The notes: generated from the letters alone by a model not told the origin. A DNA stretch of 64,000 nt from Daldinia sp. FL1419 (GCA_025201765.1 MU623431.1:1-64000); one strand, 5' to 3'; counted from the first letter of the stretch, positions 46,152-57,899 are shown. A program made the numbers and translations.

Positions 46152-48183
46152 AGTGAGCAATTAAGCTCAAGCCATGATGAGATGGCGGGCGGAATACGCC
46201 ATCTCAGCTTTCCAGCCGATGACCTCCAAGACTCCCTAGCTACATACTTGCCTTGGAATTTGGGCGATTTAGACAGTAGGGCTGAAAAATAGGCTTCCCC
46301 AACTCCAGTAACTTCAGCCCCAATCACCGAAGCATGGGCCGTATTTCCGCGTCGACCCCATTTACCACGTCTCTGCTGAGAAAGACGAACTGCGGACTAC
46401 GGATACGCAAGGAGCACTTGACTACATCTTGCTGATCCCTAACGAGAAACAGACTAAGTAAAGTCGCGTGTGCTACTGTAGATAGCTGATTGGCGAGTTT
46501 CAGAAAAGAGCTCTAACTGCTAACGAGACGATGGGGGCGGAGTAGCCAATGGCGCGTGAGGCGATGCCGGATGCTAAATCCCACTCGCTTAAACATTCTC
46601 TCTCGTCCGATATCCCGCGAGCACTATGTAGAGAAAGCCTTGTGCTATTCTAGCTCGAGGCATTCTGTGTGGGGAAACGTTGGGTTTGATGTAGGACGAG
46701 CAGGTTTGTTTGCTATGTTATTGTGAATATGGACTGTTGTTTGCCTCGGCCCATAAATGGCGAGCGTTATGTGTTGTTAGGACCGGGACCGACATAGTAT
46801 GAATTTCTGCCAACTGGTCACAGTTGTATATGTGATTGGACTGGACCAGATGCAAATCACAGCTGAGTCTTTTTCTTATTTAGTATCCAAACGCAGATAG
46901 TAGAAGCTAAGTTAACCCGAAGACCAAATTCAGCGTATCTCTTGAGTCTTAAGAAGATGATAACCCCGCAAACACCTCCATTTATGGGTAATAATAAAGT
47001 GTATTAACGCGTATGTAAATCGCACGGGGCTTGTGTAATCATGACGGGGATCTTTCCCACTGCTACACCGAAGACACTGCTACACCGAAGACCTTGTTGA
47101 AGCTTCAAGGATCGGGTAAGATTAGGGAAAAATCTCTTGGGGGGTCAGACTTCAGTATTGGCGGGACTCCTTCCTTTCGGGAAATATGTGTCGATGGACC
47201 GAACCGAGGAACGATGGATCCTTCTGGTGTAAGAGTCGCAGCTCCGCAAGACTGAATCCATCCGCACGAGTCGGGCGGCGGCGGTCCGAGCGTTATATTA
47301 CCCAAGATGGCCCCGAATACCTACGTAGTGTCGGCGCCGTTAAGCAACACGAAGCGAAGACTACTACTAAGTTGAATCACATGTTTACCAACAATTATAT
47401 GTTGTAAATACTATTAATTATTGACTATTACTCTCAATGGGATATTTGTGGGAGTTTATCCTTTGGGAGGGATCGACGCAGCGTATTCTTAAGGAGGAAT
47501 ATAAATATCAACCTCTCTTCTACAGTTCATCAGACTACTTACTATCCGTAATATCCGATAAAACAGGATAACTAGACTATCGTAAGTTGCAACTGCAATA
47601 ACTAACTGCAAAGAAATAGGCCATTTTCCCTTGTCCTTATCGAACGGGTAAGTGACGTTGATATAAGTATATTTATTGGCCAACTCTTGAAAGCTACCTC
47701 AGCATCGTCATCCCTTGCGGTACCTATCTCATCACCATTGTCCACTACTCTACTAGCCTACCGAAATGTTATGCCCAAATAGTTTTGATCTTACAGGTGG
47801 CATATATGAAAATGTTCGCCACGTATGTCATAAAACTAAGTTGTCCAAAAAAACAAGCCTGCTGGACAATTAGCATGACGTCATCCCTCGTCTTCGACGA
47901 CTAATTAGATGCGAGTATACCTAGCCCGTATTGCTCAAAGAGGCTTTATTATTGGAAAGTCCCTCGAGGGTCTTGAAACAAAAAAGCCTTCGGCTACGGC
48001 CATCGAGATCATATTAGAGATCATCTAGTTATCGAGTTTAATATATATTACTAGTTAGACTACCAACATCAGAGTTGCATTCCTGAACCAAATAATCACT
48101 CCTCCTGATTTATACATTACTAGTATCCAATCCAAGATTATAACATTTCCCATCTACTACCTACATAAAACACAACCGAAAGC
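45930..48183. other. Intergenic region without a supported gene
   Basis: 2.25 kb from the RBR start to a small basic-protein gene. It contains a TAGA microsatellite and a 17-bp direct duplication (CTGCTACACCGAAGACA type) at about 47059-47092. Frames on both strands are short and mutually overlapping. The segment 46160-46700 has coding-like composition but no frame without stops. Confidence 0.5.
46097..46150. repeat. (TAGA)n microsatellite
   Basis: About 13.5 perfect tetranucleotide units. The minus-strand frames reading SIYLSIYL through it are artefacts. Confidence 0.95.
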
Positions 48184-48504
48184 ATGGCAGCTTCCACACG
48201 ATCTTCAACGGGCCACTCCAAGCCCCGCGTGCAGCTAACCGTATCCACCGAACCGGAACGCAAGCGACACGGTGGCGCCACCGCAACAACCCATCACTAC
48301 CATAACACCGGCGTCAAGAAGCGGACTGGAGCGACAAGAGCTCCTGCTACCCACCACAAGCGAAAGCCCCACCTAAGCGACAAGATTGAGGGGGCCGCCG
48401 AGAAGTTAGTTGGCAAGATCACGCGCAGGCCGGGAAAGAAGGCTGCGGGGACACGGAAGATGCGCGGGACCGATGGCAAGGGGAGTCATTATAAGAGAGT
48501 ATAA
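48184..48504 (+). CDS. Small basic protein with a CsbD-like segment
   Basis: A single exon of 106 residues starting at the ATG at 48184 after an A-rich leader (ACAACCGAAAGC). The product is very basic, rich in His, Lys, Arg and Thr, with a central segment HLSDKIEGAAEKLVGKITRRP followed by GKKAAGTRKMRGTDGKGSH. The DKIEGAAEKLVGKI helix resembles the CsbD stress-protein motif, seen in small bacterial and fungal proteins of unclear role. Similar short basic proteins are common in Sordariomycetes. Good codon structure and ATG context support it. Function is unknown; the CsbD link is weak. Confidence 0.7.
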   Translation: MAASTRSSTGHSKPRVQLTVSTEPERKRHGGATATTHHYHNTGVKKRTGATRAPATHHKRKPHLSDKIEGAAEKLVGKITRRPGKKAAGTRKMRGTDGKGSHYKRV

Positions 48505-49272
48505 GGTGTGCTTGGGGTATACCTGGATGTCTGGGATGAAAGTTATGACTATTATGCTTTGAGATGATTTACGGCCCGAGTGTGTTAGAAGTACGGGAAA
48601 GGAGGGGGAGAGGGGGGCTCTCGCTATATGTCTAGGAGGTACCTACCCCATCCCTTATACATCCTACCGCGGAATGGGAAACTTGGGTAATACTACCGGC
48701 TTAAGTCAAATTGGGTGGTTGATGATTTAGATATGTCTTCTAATCGCGGTGAATATGCCAATCTGACGAGATTGGTGCTTAACGTACCATTTCACTTTTG
48801 CTTAGGTATCTTGAGTTTCTGCGCTTTGGGCTCGAGGGAAGGGGTTAATGGGAATAAATACTGCATTGAAATTTATACTATCCAAACGGAACAATACTTG
48901 ACGGACCCGTCTCTGGTTTACCTAGATGTAGTTGGACGTGAACTTGGGTGTTATGGAATTATGAAATCACGTACTTTACACCGGGGGCAGGGAGGGAGAG
49001 AGATTACTTGCTAAGTATTATATCTTCCATCGTTTATGATAAACCTTTCCGCAGGTAGCAGAGTTGAATTGATCATACTATCTAAGGCTAGGTAGGTACC
49101 TACTTAAGAGCCTGCTTGTTTTGCTAGTAGTAGCCAACATGTTCACCCTTACTACTTATCTTCCTTCTTAGAGTTCACGCCATACTCGTCGTTGCTAGTA
49201 CCTTGATTGACCGAGCTCCAGGACAACCTAATCGTGAGTGCGACTCTTCCTTCAGTCGTTTTAAGATCTTGG
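48505..49272. other. Intergenic region between the small basic protein and the AAA gene
   Basis: The 768 bases contain the 3' flanks of two convergent genes and a palindromic tract (CTAGGTAGGTACCTAC) near 49089. A 99-codon frame at 48715 starts at TTG and has no recognisable features. Confidence 0.5.
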
Positions 49273-51377
49273 CTAGGGAGCGAAATTCCTTGCAAGAAGA
49301 CGTAGATCCTCCAAAGATATTTTCTGATCACAGTCGTCGGCCTCAGATGCGAGAATCTTGGCGCTGTTGATAATGCTTCGAATATCGTGCCCGTTGAGGT
49401 CAAACTCCGATAACTCGTCAAGCGCTGCCCCCAAGTTTTCGGAATCACACATGAAACTACCTATCCCGGCGTCTTCCACGAGGTTCTGCCAAATTTGTCG
49501 ACGCGCCTGCGTATCAAGGGGTTTGTAGGGGATGACGAAATTGATATGCGCGCGCAAAATCGGACTAATGTCACCGCCTTCGTTGGCGGTAAGGAATACT
49601 ATGGTCTCGTGGTCCGCGAGTTTATTAAGGGGGATAGTTCTACGCGGATGCTCTCCCGTTTTCGGTCTACCCCGTATACTGAAGAGAAAGTCTGCGTTTT
49701 TTACGAGAAGAATGGCGTTCCACGAGCTGCAAAGCTTTAGTATATACCACATGCTCCCTCTGCTTGTTACCTTCCTGTTATCGAGATCTGCGGCACTGAT
49801 GGAATACAGGGGAAGTCTTAATTTATCGGCAATAGCCTCTACGGTGAAGGCTTTCCCCACACCCGGAGGCCCGAGCAAGAGACACGTAAGACCGCGCTTC
49901 TTATTCTGGACGAAGTCGTCGGGCACTAAGTTACTGAAGCGGAGGTTTCCCATGATGAAACGGAGTAAAGCCTCTTTCTCATCATTCGGTAATAGGAGTC
50001 TCTGAAAAGCCAGTTCGTTCCAGTTAACGTCCTGAAGATCCTCGATTCGAATCTTGCACCATGTTTTCGTCTGAAGTCTGAAGCCTCTAAGCCAAGGATA
50101 TATTATCAGTCGCTCCTCGTCAGTAAAAGGCCTTAGGTTCTTCTTTGTGCTCGACGAGATATCTGGTACCAGCGAGGTCTCCGGGGAAGCTGATTGCAAT
50201 TGGTATGCGGCTCTTGGTCTGACAACAAGGCGCGCTTCGTTATCTTCTGAGTCTGTGTCATCATCATAGAATGGCCGCATAGTAGGCCTGCCGTGGCCTA
50301 TGCAATCGTAGTATGCAGAGGGGTCGATATAAAACCTCGAACCGGCCTTTACCTAAACAATACCTAAGTCAGCAGGTTTCATGGGCCGGATGATGTGCTT
50401 TTTTCGGGGGTTTTTTTTTTTCGGATAATGTGATACTCACTTGTTGTAACGACCACTCATCGTGGGATTGGGTTGGTTCTTCCCATACTGTGGTTGCTTC
50501 AATACAAGCCATAGTTGTATAATCCCGGGAATCCTCGAATTTATGGCCTTTGCTGATAAAGGTCGCTCTAAACTCAGCCTCATCTTCTCGATATGAAATT
50601 GGATATACGTCCAGATCTGTAACTCGACGGTAGCCGTCGAAGTGCTTGATTCTAAGCGTGTGGTCCCGATAACCATAATCTTTACCGTCCCAATCGATGT
50701 ATTCTACGTCGATTTTCCAGGTCCGGCCAGCTTCTCCCGGGATAGTGCATTTCTTACATCTTAACACTCGGGAAATCACATCGACATCCCACTCGTGGCT
50801 TACAACCAGACAGCCGGGAGGAAATATGTGCCAGATGTTCGTAAAGTCAGTAGTGCCAGTCGCTTCGATTCTGGCGAATGGAGAAAGCGGGTGCTTGACG
50901 ATCGGAGTTAGGAACAAAAGCAAATCTGACATCTCAAAGTCGGAATCGGAGTCATATTCAGCTATGGTTGCGTATTTTTCTATCTCATTCCAACGATGCA
51001 CCAGCGGCTGGAAAGGGGGTCGGAAAGTCCAGTTAGCTTTCTTTAAGTTGAGATTCTTATACTCTTCAAAAACATCGTCTAGAACTGCAACGACAGCAAT
51101 TAGCCTCTCATAGATCATCGGAATCTTGCTTGCGGCTTCCCAATGAAATAATGTTTAAATACTTACATCTTCTCATAGCTGGATCCTGGATAGTGATAGA
51201 CTCGGTTTCCCAAGAGCCTTGCTTTATATGAAAGCGCTGAATGATAGGAGCCTCTGCGATGGGAGCCGATGCATCGTTATCTTCGTTGATGGAGACCCCG
51301 TGTGAATAATATAATCTTCTGACTAGCCCAGGGGGGTAGTCCGGTTGGGTAGCCTCAAACGCTTGCACATAATCCAT
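49273..51377 (-). CDS. DUF7025-AAA ATPase family protein with degenerate Walker motifs
   Basis: Three exons, complement(49273..50352, 50441..51084, 51167..51377), encode 644 residues. The start is the ATG at 51377 (MDYVQAFEATQPDY). Residues about 70-310 match the fungal DUF7025 region: FPPGCLVVSHEWDVD, YIDWDGKDYGYRDHTLRI, DLDVYPISYRE, then VKAGSRFYIDPSAYYD across the second junction. The AAA domain follows at about 400-640. Its Walker A reads GPPGVGKAFT, with Ala453 where Ser/Thr should bind Mg-nucleotide. Its Walker B reads AILLVKNADF, with Lys503-Asn504 in place of the catalytic Asp-Glu. Sensor 1 (VFLTANE) is kept. Family members are soluble AAA ATPases of unknown role, abundant in Pezizomycotina. 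This copy probably cannot hydrolyse ATP: either a pseudo-ATPase or an early-stage decaying gene with its frame still open. It lies among accessory genes. Confidence 0.85.
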
Positions 51378-52618
51378 ATCCACTTTGCCGCAATCCGTAG
51401 AATCCTATCTATGTCCACCTTTGCTTTGGTTGAGAGAATACTATCATGTGGTTGTGGTAACTTTTGTGGAGGGTTTCGTCGATATATTTGGTGCTGGGGT
51501 GGATGGGTACCCAGTAACTTATAATTATAAACTAGAAGAGTTGAATCGGTTTTTATATATGGGAAATGCTGCCTAAATCATGAGTAGTAAATCAAATACG
51601 TACTGCCAGACTAGAAACAAGGAAAAGAATGCCTAATAGGCCACAAGAGATATGCATAGCCTAATAAAGAACAAAAAGCTTAGCCAACAACACCGTAAGT
51701 TCCTTAAGCGATACGCGTTTCTTAGGCAACGGGATTTCCAAGATATACCTAAGAGAAGATTCTTCTATAGCCTGCCGGATGGGACGCAGAAATATCTACC
51801 GAGGAACCTTGGCTGAAAAGGGGGATACTTAATTCAACTATGCAGAAGAAAATAATAGAAGCCACGCCCCCTATATTACCTTGTAGGTAAATAAGGCATT
51901 TAAAACTCCTAAGACTGTAGCCTTATGTGAAAATTAGGTACCCAGCTTGTTCCGTATGTAAGGGCCAATAGTTCTATAGCTACCTACCTAGGTATCTACC
52001 TAAGTTAGAGTTCCTCGCGGAAAAATGAAGTTATTTTCACTCTTCTTACTCCATTCCTTGACATAGCTTAATACCTTTGATATATATCAATGTTACTAGA
52101 AGCTTCTAAGTGTTACTATCAAAGGAGTTATGCTGTGGCTAGGCTGTCGGGACTGAGCAGAGATGTACTGTCAGAACAGTACTCTTGGTAGGGATCAGTC
52201 GTAGGGTAAATATCGAGAAGCAGCATCTTCGCTGCTATAAAGTAACCGCAAGATGTATTAAACTAAACATGTTGAGCCTTTTAACTATCAGCGAGGGCGC
52301 TGCGCGGCTCATATATAGGTATACAGTAGTGAAGATCTACCCCCTTTCCTGACTAATCTCCACTTATCTCCTGATATGACTAGCCCTAGATGGGAGTATA
52401 TGAAGGTACCCGTCGATTTATACCATATACAGGCGGACCTTGAGGATCTTACACATCTTGTATACTCTTATATGTACCCCCTATCCACTCATCCCTTGAT
52501 AAAATAAAATAATGATATCCTATGGATGATAGGGGCTACTGAGAGTCTATTCAAGATATTTCTTTCCTGAGTGTAGTGGATTGTAATTAACTTTATTATG
52601 AAATATTTGGCTCTCTTT
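51378..52618. other. Intergenic region between the AAA gene and the Pth11-like gene
   Basis: 1.2 kb containing the AAA gene promoter and the 3' flank of the Pth11-like gene. A TACCTAGGTA palindrome lies at 51985. A short plus-strand frame (51652-51816, 54 residues, basic and aromatic) has an ATG but no recognisable family. It was not called a gene. Confidence 0.5.
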
Positions 52619-53876
52619 CTAGGAGGTATCTAGCCTATCTTGATCCGTATGAATTATCTTACTCTGCTCGGTAAATCTAACCAGCTGGGCGGTTAGAGAT
52701 ATTGGGCTATCTTCTGCTGCCTGAATATATGGCAGTTCTAATACAAGGACCCGATTGTCATCACGCGAGGAGCCCGTATTTTGGTTTCCCGTCGATACCT
52801 TCTGATAGGTAGGCAGCTCAGATATCGTCTCGAGAGAGATAGGGGTAGGTTGCTTCGAGGATCGTCGAATGGGGAGTAAACTTGACGCCCTAGATATTAA
52901 TGGTAATTGGGAGATACGTCTAACCAAGGGTCCGAGTATAGGTAGGGTGGCACAGACTATGGCTAGACCGCCATGTACAGTGGTCCACACTTCGGTGTTC
53001 GAATATGACGGGACACGGCTATTATGTCGGTAGCCAAAGATGACTTTTATAAGACCTGTTATGATAGTACTAGGAGGATTGTCAGCGCCAATATTTTTGT
53101 AGTAATAAAGTAAGGGGTAGCATACAGCCCGCCCAGTAGAAAAATGATTGAAATGGTGACTTTCCGCTTGGTCGATAGACGCATTCTCACAATAACGCTA
53201 ATAGGTAGTGCCAAGATTAATACGTCAAGGAAGATTTCGCACGCCCCTGACGCCATCCAGAAGATGTTGTAATCGAAGCAATATCTAGCGTCGGACAGAC
53301 TGTTAATCCAACTCCATTCGAGAGGGATACAGTTCGTCAGGGTAGCTACGGTGCACCCAACCCACCATCCGATGACCAAGGCGACCGATAGGAATAGTTG
53401 GTAGCGAAAAGCTGTGCTAACAGCGAAGATGCGATAGTACATGAGCAGTATTCCCAACTTGGTAGCACCTGCAATGGTGAAGTACAGAATAGACGAGACA
53501 AATGACAACTTGAGGTAAAAGACGTCTTCAGCTGTATAAACGTAGTCCGGGTTGGTGTTTTCCGTGGCCCGAAGACCGTCTGGGTCAACGCTGTTACCTA
53601 TTCTAGCCGTTAGAATGGCTAGGTATTAGATAGATTAGGTTGGCTAAGGAGTTATTGGTATTAACTGAGCATACCCCATAGTAGAAGCGCGGCGGTCGCC
53701 AGAGCTGCGACGACAGCGGCCATGATTAGCCAGTCATCTGCTTTCAAGCCTAATCGAGTGAACTTCCGGGTGTAAAATCTCAACGCAACTGACATGGTAG
53801 CGAGGGCAATGATGACTCCACTGACAGCTAGTGTCACATCCCCGTCACTTTCGGATGGTGCCGAGACAGGTGCCAT
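52619..53876 (-). CDS. Pth11-like rhodopsin-domain integral membrane protein
   Basis: Three exons, complement(52619..53069, 53126..53597, 53675..53876), encode 374 residues. The start is the ATG at 53876. Seven hydrophobic segments can be drawn, typical of the fungal Rhodopsin/SAT4-like family. Conserved words are TRKFTRLGLKADDWLI after helix 1, FYLKLSFVSSILYF and KLGILLMYYRIF (helices 3-4), a loop with NCIPLEWSW, and DYNIFWMASGACEIFLDVLILALPI before helix 6. Both intron junctions restore this pattern (phases 1 and 2). The family includes plasma-membrane GPCR-like proteins such as Magnaporthe Pth11, but this copy has no N-terminal CFEM module. The cytosolic tail of about 100 residues is Ser/Thr-rich. 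Ligand and pathway are unknown; the family is large and most members are uncharacterised. Confidence 0.88.
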
Positions 53877-54722
53877 TGTTCTTTTAGCCTTGAGTGATGA
53901 TCAATATTGGACAAGAAGAATTAGAAAACCCAGGACACTGACCCATGGGTATATCCTCGCCATCGGGGTAACACCATAGCGGGCGGCGCCATCTGTTCCT
54001 AATAATAAGCTGGGTTGTGCTACATAACTACAAAGTTACACTTATCTAGACCATCGCGATGATGGAGGGGGAAACAATATCACGTTGTATATTAGCAAAA
54101 TGCCAACCCAGCCCTCCAAGACTCCGATAGTAGTTGTCCAATTAGACTAAAGGGTAAGCGTGCTGTGATACCACATTTATTGATAGCCTGTATGGTTGGT
54201 CTGCATGATTTCTTTTGTATCTGGAATCTTGTTGGTGGGACATGTCGCAAATTCCCCCCTATCGTGGAAGCAAAAGATTGCACAATGGCGCCGATTTACG
54301 AGGCTATGAACCTGAGCACGAACGTCTTGGATGTGTCTTGGATGTTTTGACGCATTCCTACGAGAGTAATATATTATACATATACCTACCTAGGTATATA
54401 TATATCCTTTCTATTAGTATTTTAAACACCTAAGGTAGGTACCTATGTAGGTAGGTAGATGTTGTTTTACTTGAAATTCTCGATATTAGAGAACTATCGG
54501 GAAGTTCCTTCGTGTAGGCTTTTTGTACGTACCTATCCGTACCTAGGTACCATTTATTCAAGGGATAGGATTCTGATTGGCTCAAGTTCTATTTAAAGGT
54601 GGAGCCTAACAAACATCTACCAACTGCAACTGTTGTTCCCCCTTTTCTGCTCTTTTGCTTCGTTATTAAATCGTCATAATTCTAGTAATTCGCGCGCACC
54701 AATTGCTTGAAAGGTGGCTAAG
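53877..54722. promoter_or_regulatory. Divergent upstream region of the Pth11-like and reductase genes
   Basis: The 846 bases between two diverging genes should hold both promoters. There are two exact TACCTAGGTA palindromes (54387, 54540) and a related tract at 54427-54460. Short frames at 54165-54433 show no features. Confidence 0.5.
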
Positions 54723-55920
54723 ATGGGGTCGTTTTTATCTCGAAACGAATTCCCAGTTGAAGGACGAGTACGTGCACCACTCTCTCTTTATTCTGGTTAT
54801 CGAGACACTTAACCTAGGTACCTACCTAGGTAATCTAACATTCCTCGTAGACGGTCCTCCTTACTGGCGCCTCCCGAGGTCTTGGTTTGAGCGCCGCCCG
54901 CCAATTAGCAGAGAAAGGCGCCAACGTCATCATCGTCGCGCGCAATGAAGCCAAGCTACCGGAAGCCGTTGCCTTTATTTCGGTATAGAATTATTTCTAT
55001 CAATTTGTCGGCTATTGGTTCGTGCAGCCGAATTAATTCTTACCTAGAAAGGCGCCCGCTCACCTGACACGCAACGTTTCCACTATATCAGCGCCGACGT
55101 GACCACTTCCGCTGAGTGCGTACGCGTGGTTTCTGAAGCCACCGCGTGGAACCATGGCTCACCGCCCGATGTTGTTTGGTGCTGTGGCGGCAGTGCGCAC
55201 GCGTCACTTTATATCGATACCCCGCCGGAGCAGTTTCAGACTATGATGGATAGCAACTATTTTTCCTGCGCGTACATGGCGCATGCTGTCCTAAACGCCT
55301 GGCTCCGGCCTAACTCGGATGCAACGAACGCCAAAGGACTTACGGAACCTTTGTCTCCTACAGGGGCAAAGTCTGTTCCGCTGCCAGCGCGTCACCTTAT
55401 TTTTACCGGGTCGTTCGTTTCATTCTACAGTTTCGCCGGTTTCACGCCTTATAGTCCTTCTAAAGCTGCTATTCGTGCGCTCTCCGACTCGCTATCTCAA
55501 GAGATGAACCTCTACGCGGCGGCTCACCCTAATATTCCCCGCGTACGCGTGCACACTGTCTTCCCCGCCACTATGCCTACTCAGGGGTTAGAAGAGGAGA
55601 ACAGCGTAAAGTCTGACCTAACGAAATCCCTCGAAGAAGGCGATCAGATACTCGAGCCGGAAGAGGTTGCGCGTCGCGCAATCAGCGGCTTGGAGAGTGG
55701 CGAAGATCTGGTTCCTACGAGCACCATTATTAGGCTTGTGATGACGAGCGTACTGGGTGGTTCGGCACGTGGAGGTTTTTGGAAGGGGTTGGTCAATACT
55801 CTGTTGGGATGGGCCGTGATGATAGTCATGGTGTTTATAAGGTGGGAAATGGATACAAAGGTTACTAAGTGGGGAAAGGAGCATGGGTCGAGTGGGATGC
55901 TGAAAAATAAGGGGAATTAA
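54723..55920 (+). CDS. TSC10: 3-ketodihydrosphingosine reductase-like short-chain dehydrogenase
   Basis: Three exons (54723..54767, 54851..54982, 55048..55920), all in phase 0, encode 349 residues. The cofactor motif TGASRGLG spans residues 20-27, where exon 2 begins. The catalytic set is S181 (FTGSFVSF), Y194 and K198 (YSPSK), with the usual 13-residue Ser-Tyr spacing. VFPATMPTQGLEEEN resembles KDSR family members. The C-terminus has one or two hydrophobic helices (LVNTLLGWAVMIVMVFIRW) that would anchor the enzyme in the ER with its active site facing the cytosol. KDSR/Tsc10 reduces 3-ketodihydrosphingosine to dihydrosphingosine with NADPH, the second step of sphingolipid synthesis. Introns 1 and 2 are short, and intron 1 contains palindromic ACCTAGGT words. 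Convergent with the aldo-keto reductase gene. Confidence 0.87.
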
Positions 55921-56229
55921 TGGCGGATGGGCGCGTTTGATGCGATTCGTAATCTGTCGCTGTATGAATACCCAGGTACGCGTTCTCGCTTCGAGAGGAC
56001 GGGAAAACCGCCCAGAGGCTATAAACCTAAAGGGTATCGGCGTTCTTACACGATATGTAGACTTCTAATAAACTAGGTAGGTTACATCGTGTGGAAAAAA
56101 AGAAAAAGGGGTTCTAGGAAAAAATAAAAGCTATTAGTATTATATTAAGCAACTTACATTAGATAGTATTATAGCGAGTAGTTAATTAACAAGCTCCCAA
56201 TGGGGGTAAACATCATCCTGAATTCTAAT
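55921..56229. other. Spacer between convergent genes
   Basis: The 309 bases hold the 3' flanks of the reductase and the aldo-keto reductase, including an A-rich patch near 56096-56128. Nothing else is seen. Confidence 0.6.
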
Positions 56230-57379
56230 TCACAGCTCCTTGCTCTTCTTGCTCCCAACGAGGTCTGTTGGGTCGTCTAAATCCGCGAAAAGCTTCAAGC
56301 CCCAGCTTCTCCCGGGGTTGTTCATCCTCGCCTTCTTATCTTGGGCAGCGATATCCTTCATCTCATCATCCGTAAATTTGATAGACTGCGCCTCAAAATT
56401 CTCCTTGATGTACTGCTCGTGAACGCTCTTTGGAATAACAATTGTTCCTCTCTGGATGCCCCAGGCCAGTATAACTTGGGGCACGGTTGCATCCTTTCTG
56501 GCGGCTAGGAATTCCCAGAATGGATCTTTGAGGATGGGCTCGAGGCCGCTACCGTAGGTTGGGTTTGTATTCGCAAGGGGTGAGTACGCGATGACTTTGA
56601 TGCCGACCTCCTTGTGGAAGTCGACGAAATCTTGCTGCTGCAGGTAAGGATGCGTCTCGAATTCATGTGCGTATGGGCATATCGTGCACATTTTCAGAAT
56701 ATTCTCGACGTCCTTCTTGGCGAAATTGGAAATTCCAATCTTCCTGGTCAGATTGGCTCGAACGAGGTCCTCCATAGCTAGCCAAGTGTCAAAGATAGAT
56801 GTCTCCTTATCTAACTTGGTGCCCTCGCCGGGAACGAAGGCGACCGGCCAATGCATAAGATAAAGATCCAAATAATCCACACCAAGGTCCGAGATTGATT
56901 TCTTGATGGCTTCCCTAACCTTATCGGGGCGGTGGTCATCATTCCACAGTTTACTTGTTATCCATATATCCTCTCGAGCGATGTTCGCCCAAGCTACCCC
57001 TTTACCAACTTTGTTTTCATTTCCTGCGTATTACATTAATAACCACAAAAACTACCTACCTAGGTACCTATGAAGCATTGGAGTCCATACCGTATATGTG
57101 AGCCCCGTCTATATGATCATACCCTATATCTAAGGCATATTCGACGACATGTGTGGTCTATATAATTAGGTATGTAAGCTCATGGGGAGGTACTACTAGA
57201 CAGACCTTAGGTACCTTTTCTTTGTCTGCTTCGGAGTGCCAAGTACCTAACCCAATCTGAGGTATGTCGCTGACCCGTGAGATATGATTTTTCGTAGTTA
57301 CAGAGACTACCGACGAAAGGAGGGCGAAAAGAGGGGCAGCGGAGGCCGCCGTAGCTGACAGAGCTCGAGGGAATACCAT
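56230..57379 (-). CDS. Aldo-keto reductase with predicted signal peptide
   Basis: Three exons, complement(56230..57023, 57091..57157, 57215..57379), encode 341 residues. The first 30 residues are hydrophobic (RALSATAASAAPLFALLSS), suggesting secretion or ER entry, unusual for this mostly cytosolic family. The AKR barrel then begins with IPQIGLGTWHSE. The catalytic tetrad is intact: D72 and Y77 (HIDGAHIYGNE), K102 (TSKLWN) and H135 (LMHWP). The cofactor-binding IPKS motif (IVIPKSVHEQYIKENFEA) is present, so NAD(P)H-dependent reduction of an aldehyde or ketone is expected. The C-terminus is KKSKEL, not a standard HDEL retrieval or SKL peroxisomal signal. The first donor is ambiguous (AAG at 57215, or three codons further); the earlier one fits family spacing better. 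Substrate unknown. Convergent with the KDSR-like gene and divergent from the 111-residue gene. Confidence 0.87.
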
Positions 57380-57899
57380 GCTGCTCGAGTTCCTTGACTC
57401 AAACCGAATTTCGTATTTCTGTGTGTGGAGGCAGTAAGGCAGGTAAGGTTAGGTATTTTTTCTGAATCGCAGAAATCGTTGTGCGACCCAGTGTTCTTCT
57501 TCTGACGGATCTTGACGAGTATATGTATTGATCATAATGTCGGTATATGACATCACTTAGCCGTAACATTTAGAAAGTAAATATCTAAGTTTGGACAGAT
57601 CAGCATTAGATCGGTAGCAACGTGTGCCCCTCTCTACGTTTCGAATTATCCATACGTGATAGAGAACGGAAGAGCTGCTCTGGGGACGTCGCAATCATGA
57701 CGTTGGCTTCTTGGGGAAGACAGTAGGGCGGACTGTGTGCGCTACGGGATATATATAGATACCAATGGTTCCCATCACGGCGTTTCAAAACTTGAGAGGT
57801 TCTTTATAATTTGACTTTATCGATATTATAGGGAGTTTCCTGTCAAACTACCTAGTAGCAATTATTTACCCATTCCATATCCGAATAACATCTATCATC
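57380..57899. promoter_or_regulatory. Divergent upstream region of the aldo-keto reductase and small-protein genes
   Basis: 520 bases between two diverging starts. They hold both promoters by orientation. A 60-codon minus-strand frame at 57606-57788 is not supported by any motif. Confidence 0.5.

Noticed and set aside
45954..46327. Minus-strand frames reading SIYLSIYL
   Set aside because: Translation of the TAGA microsatellite.
51652..51816. 54-residue plus-strand frame, basic and aromatic
   Set aside because: Has an ATG and a plausible look, but no family resemblance or splice context; kept only as a note.
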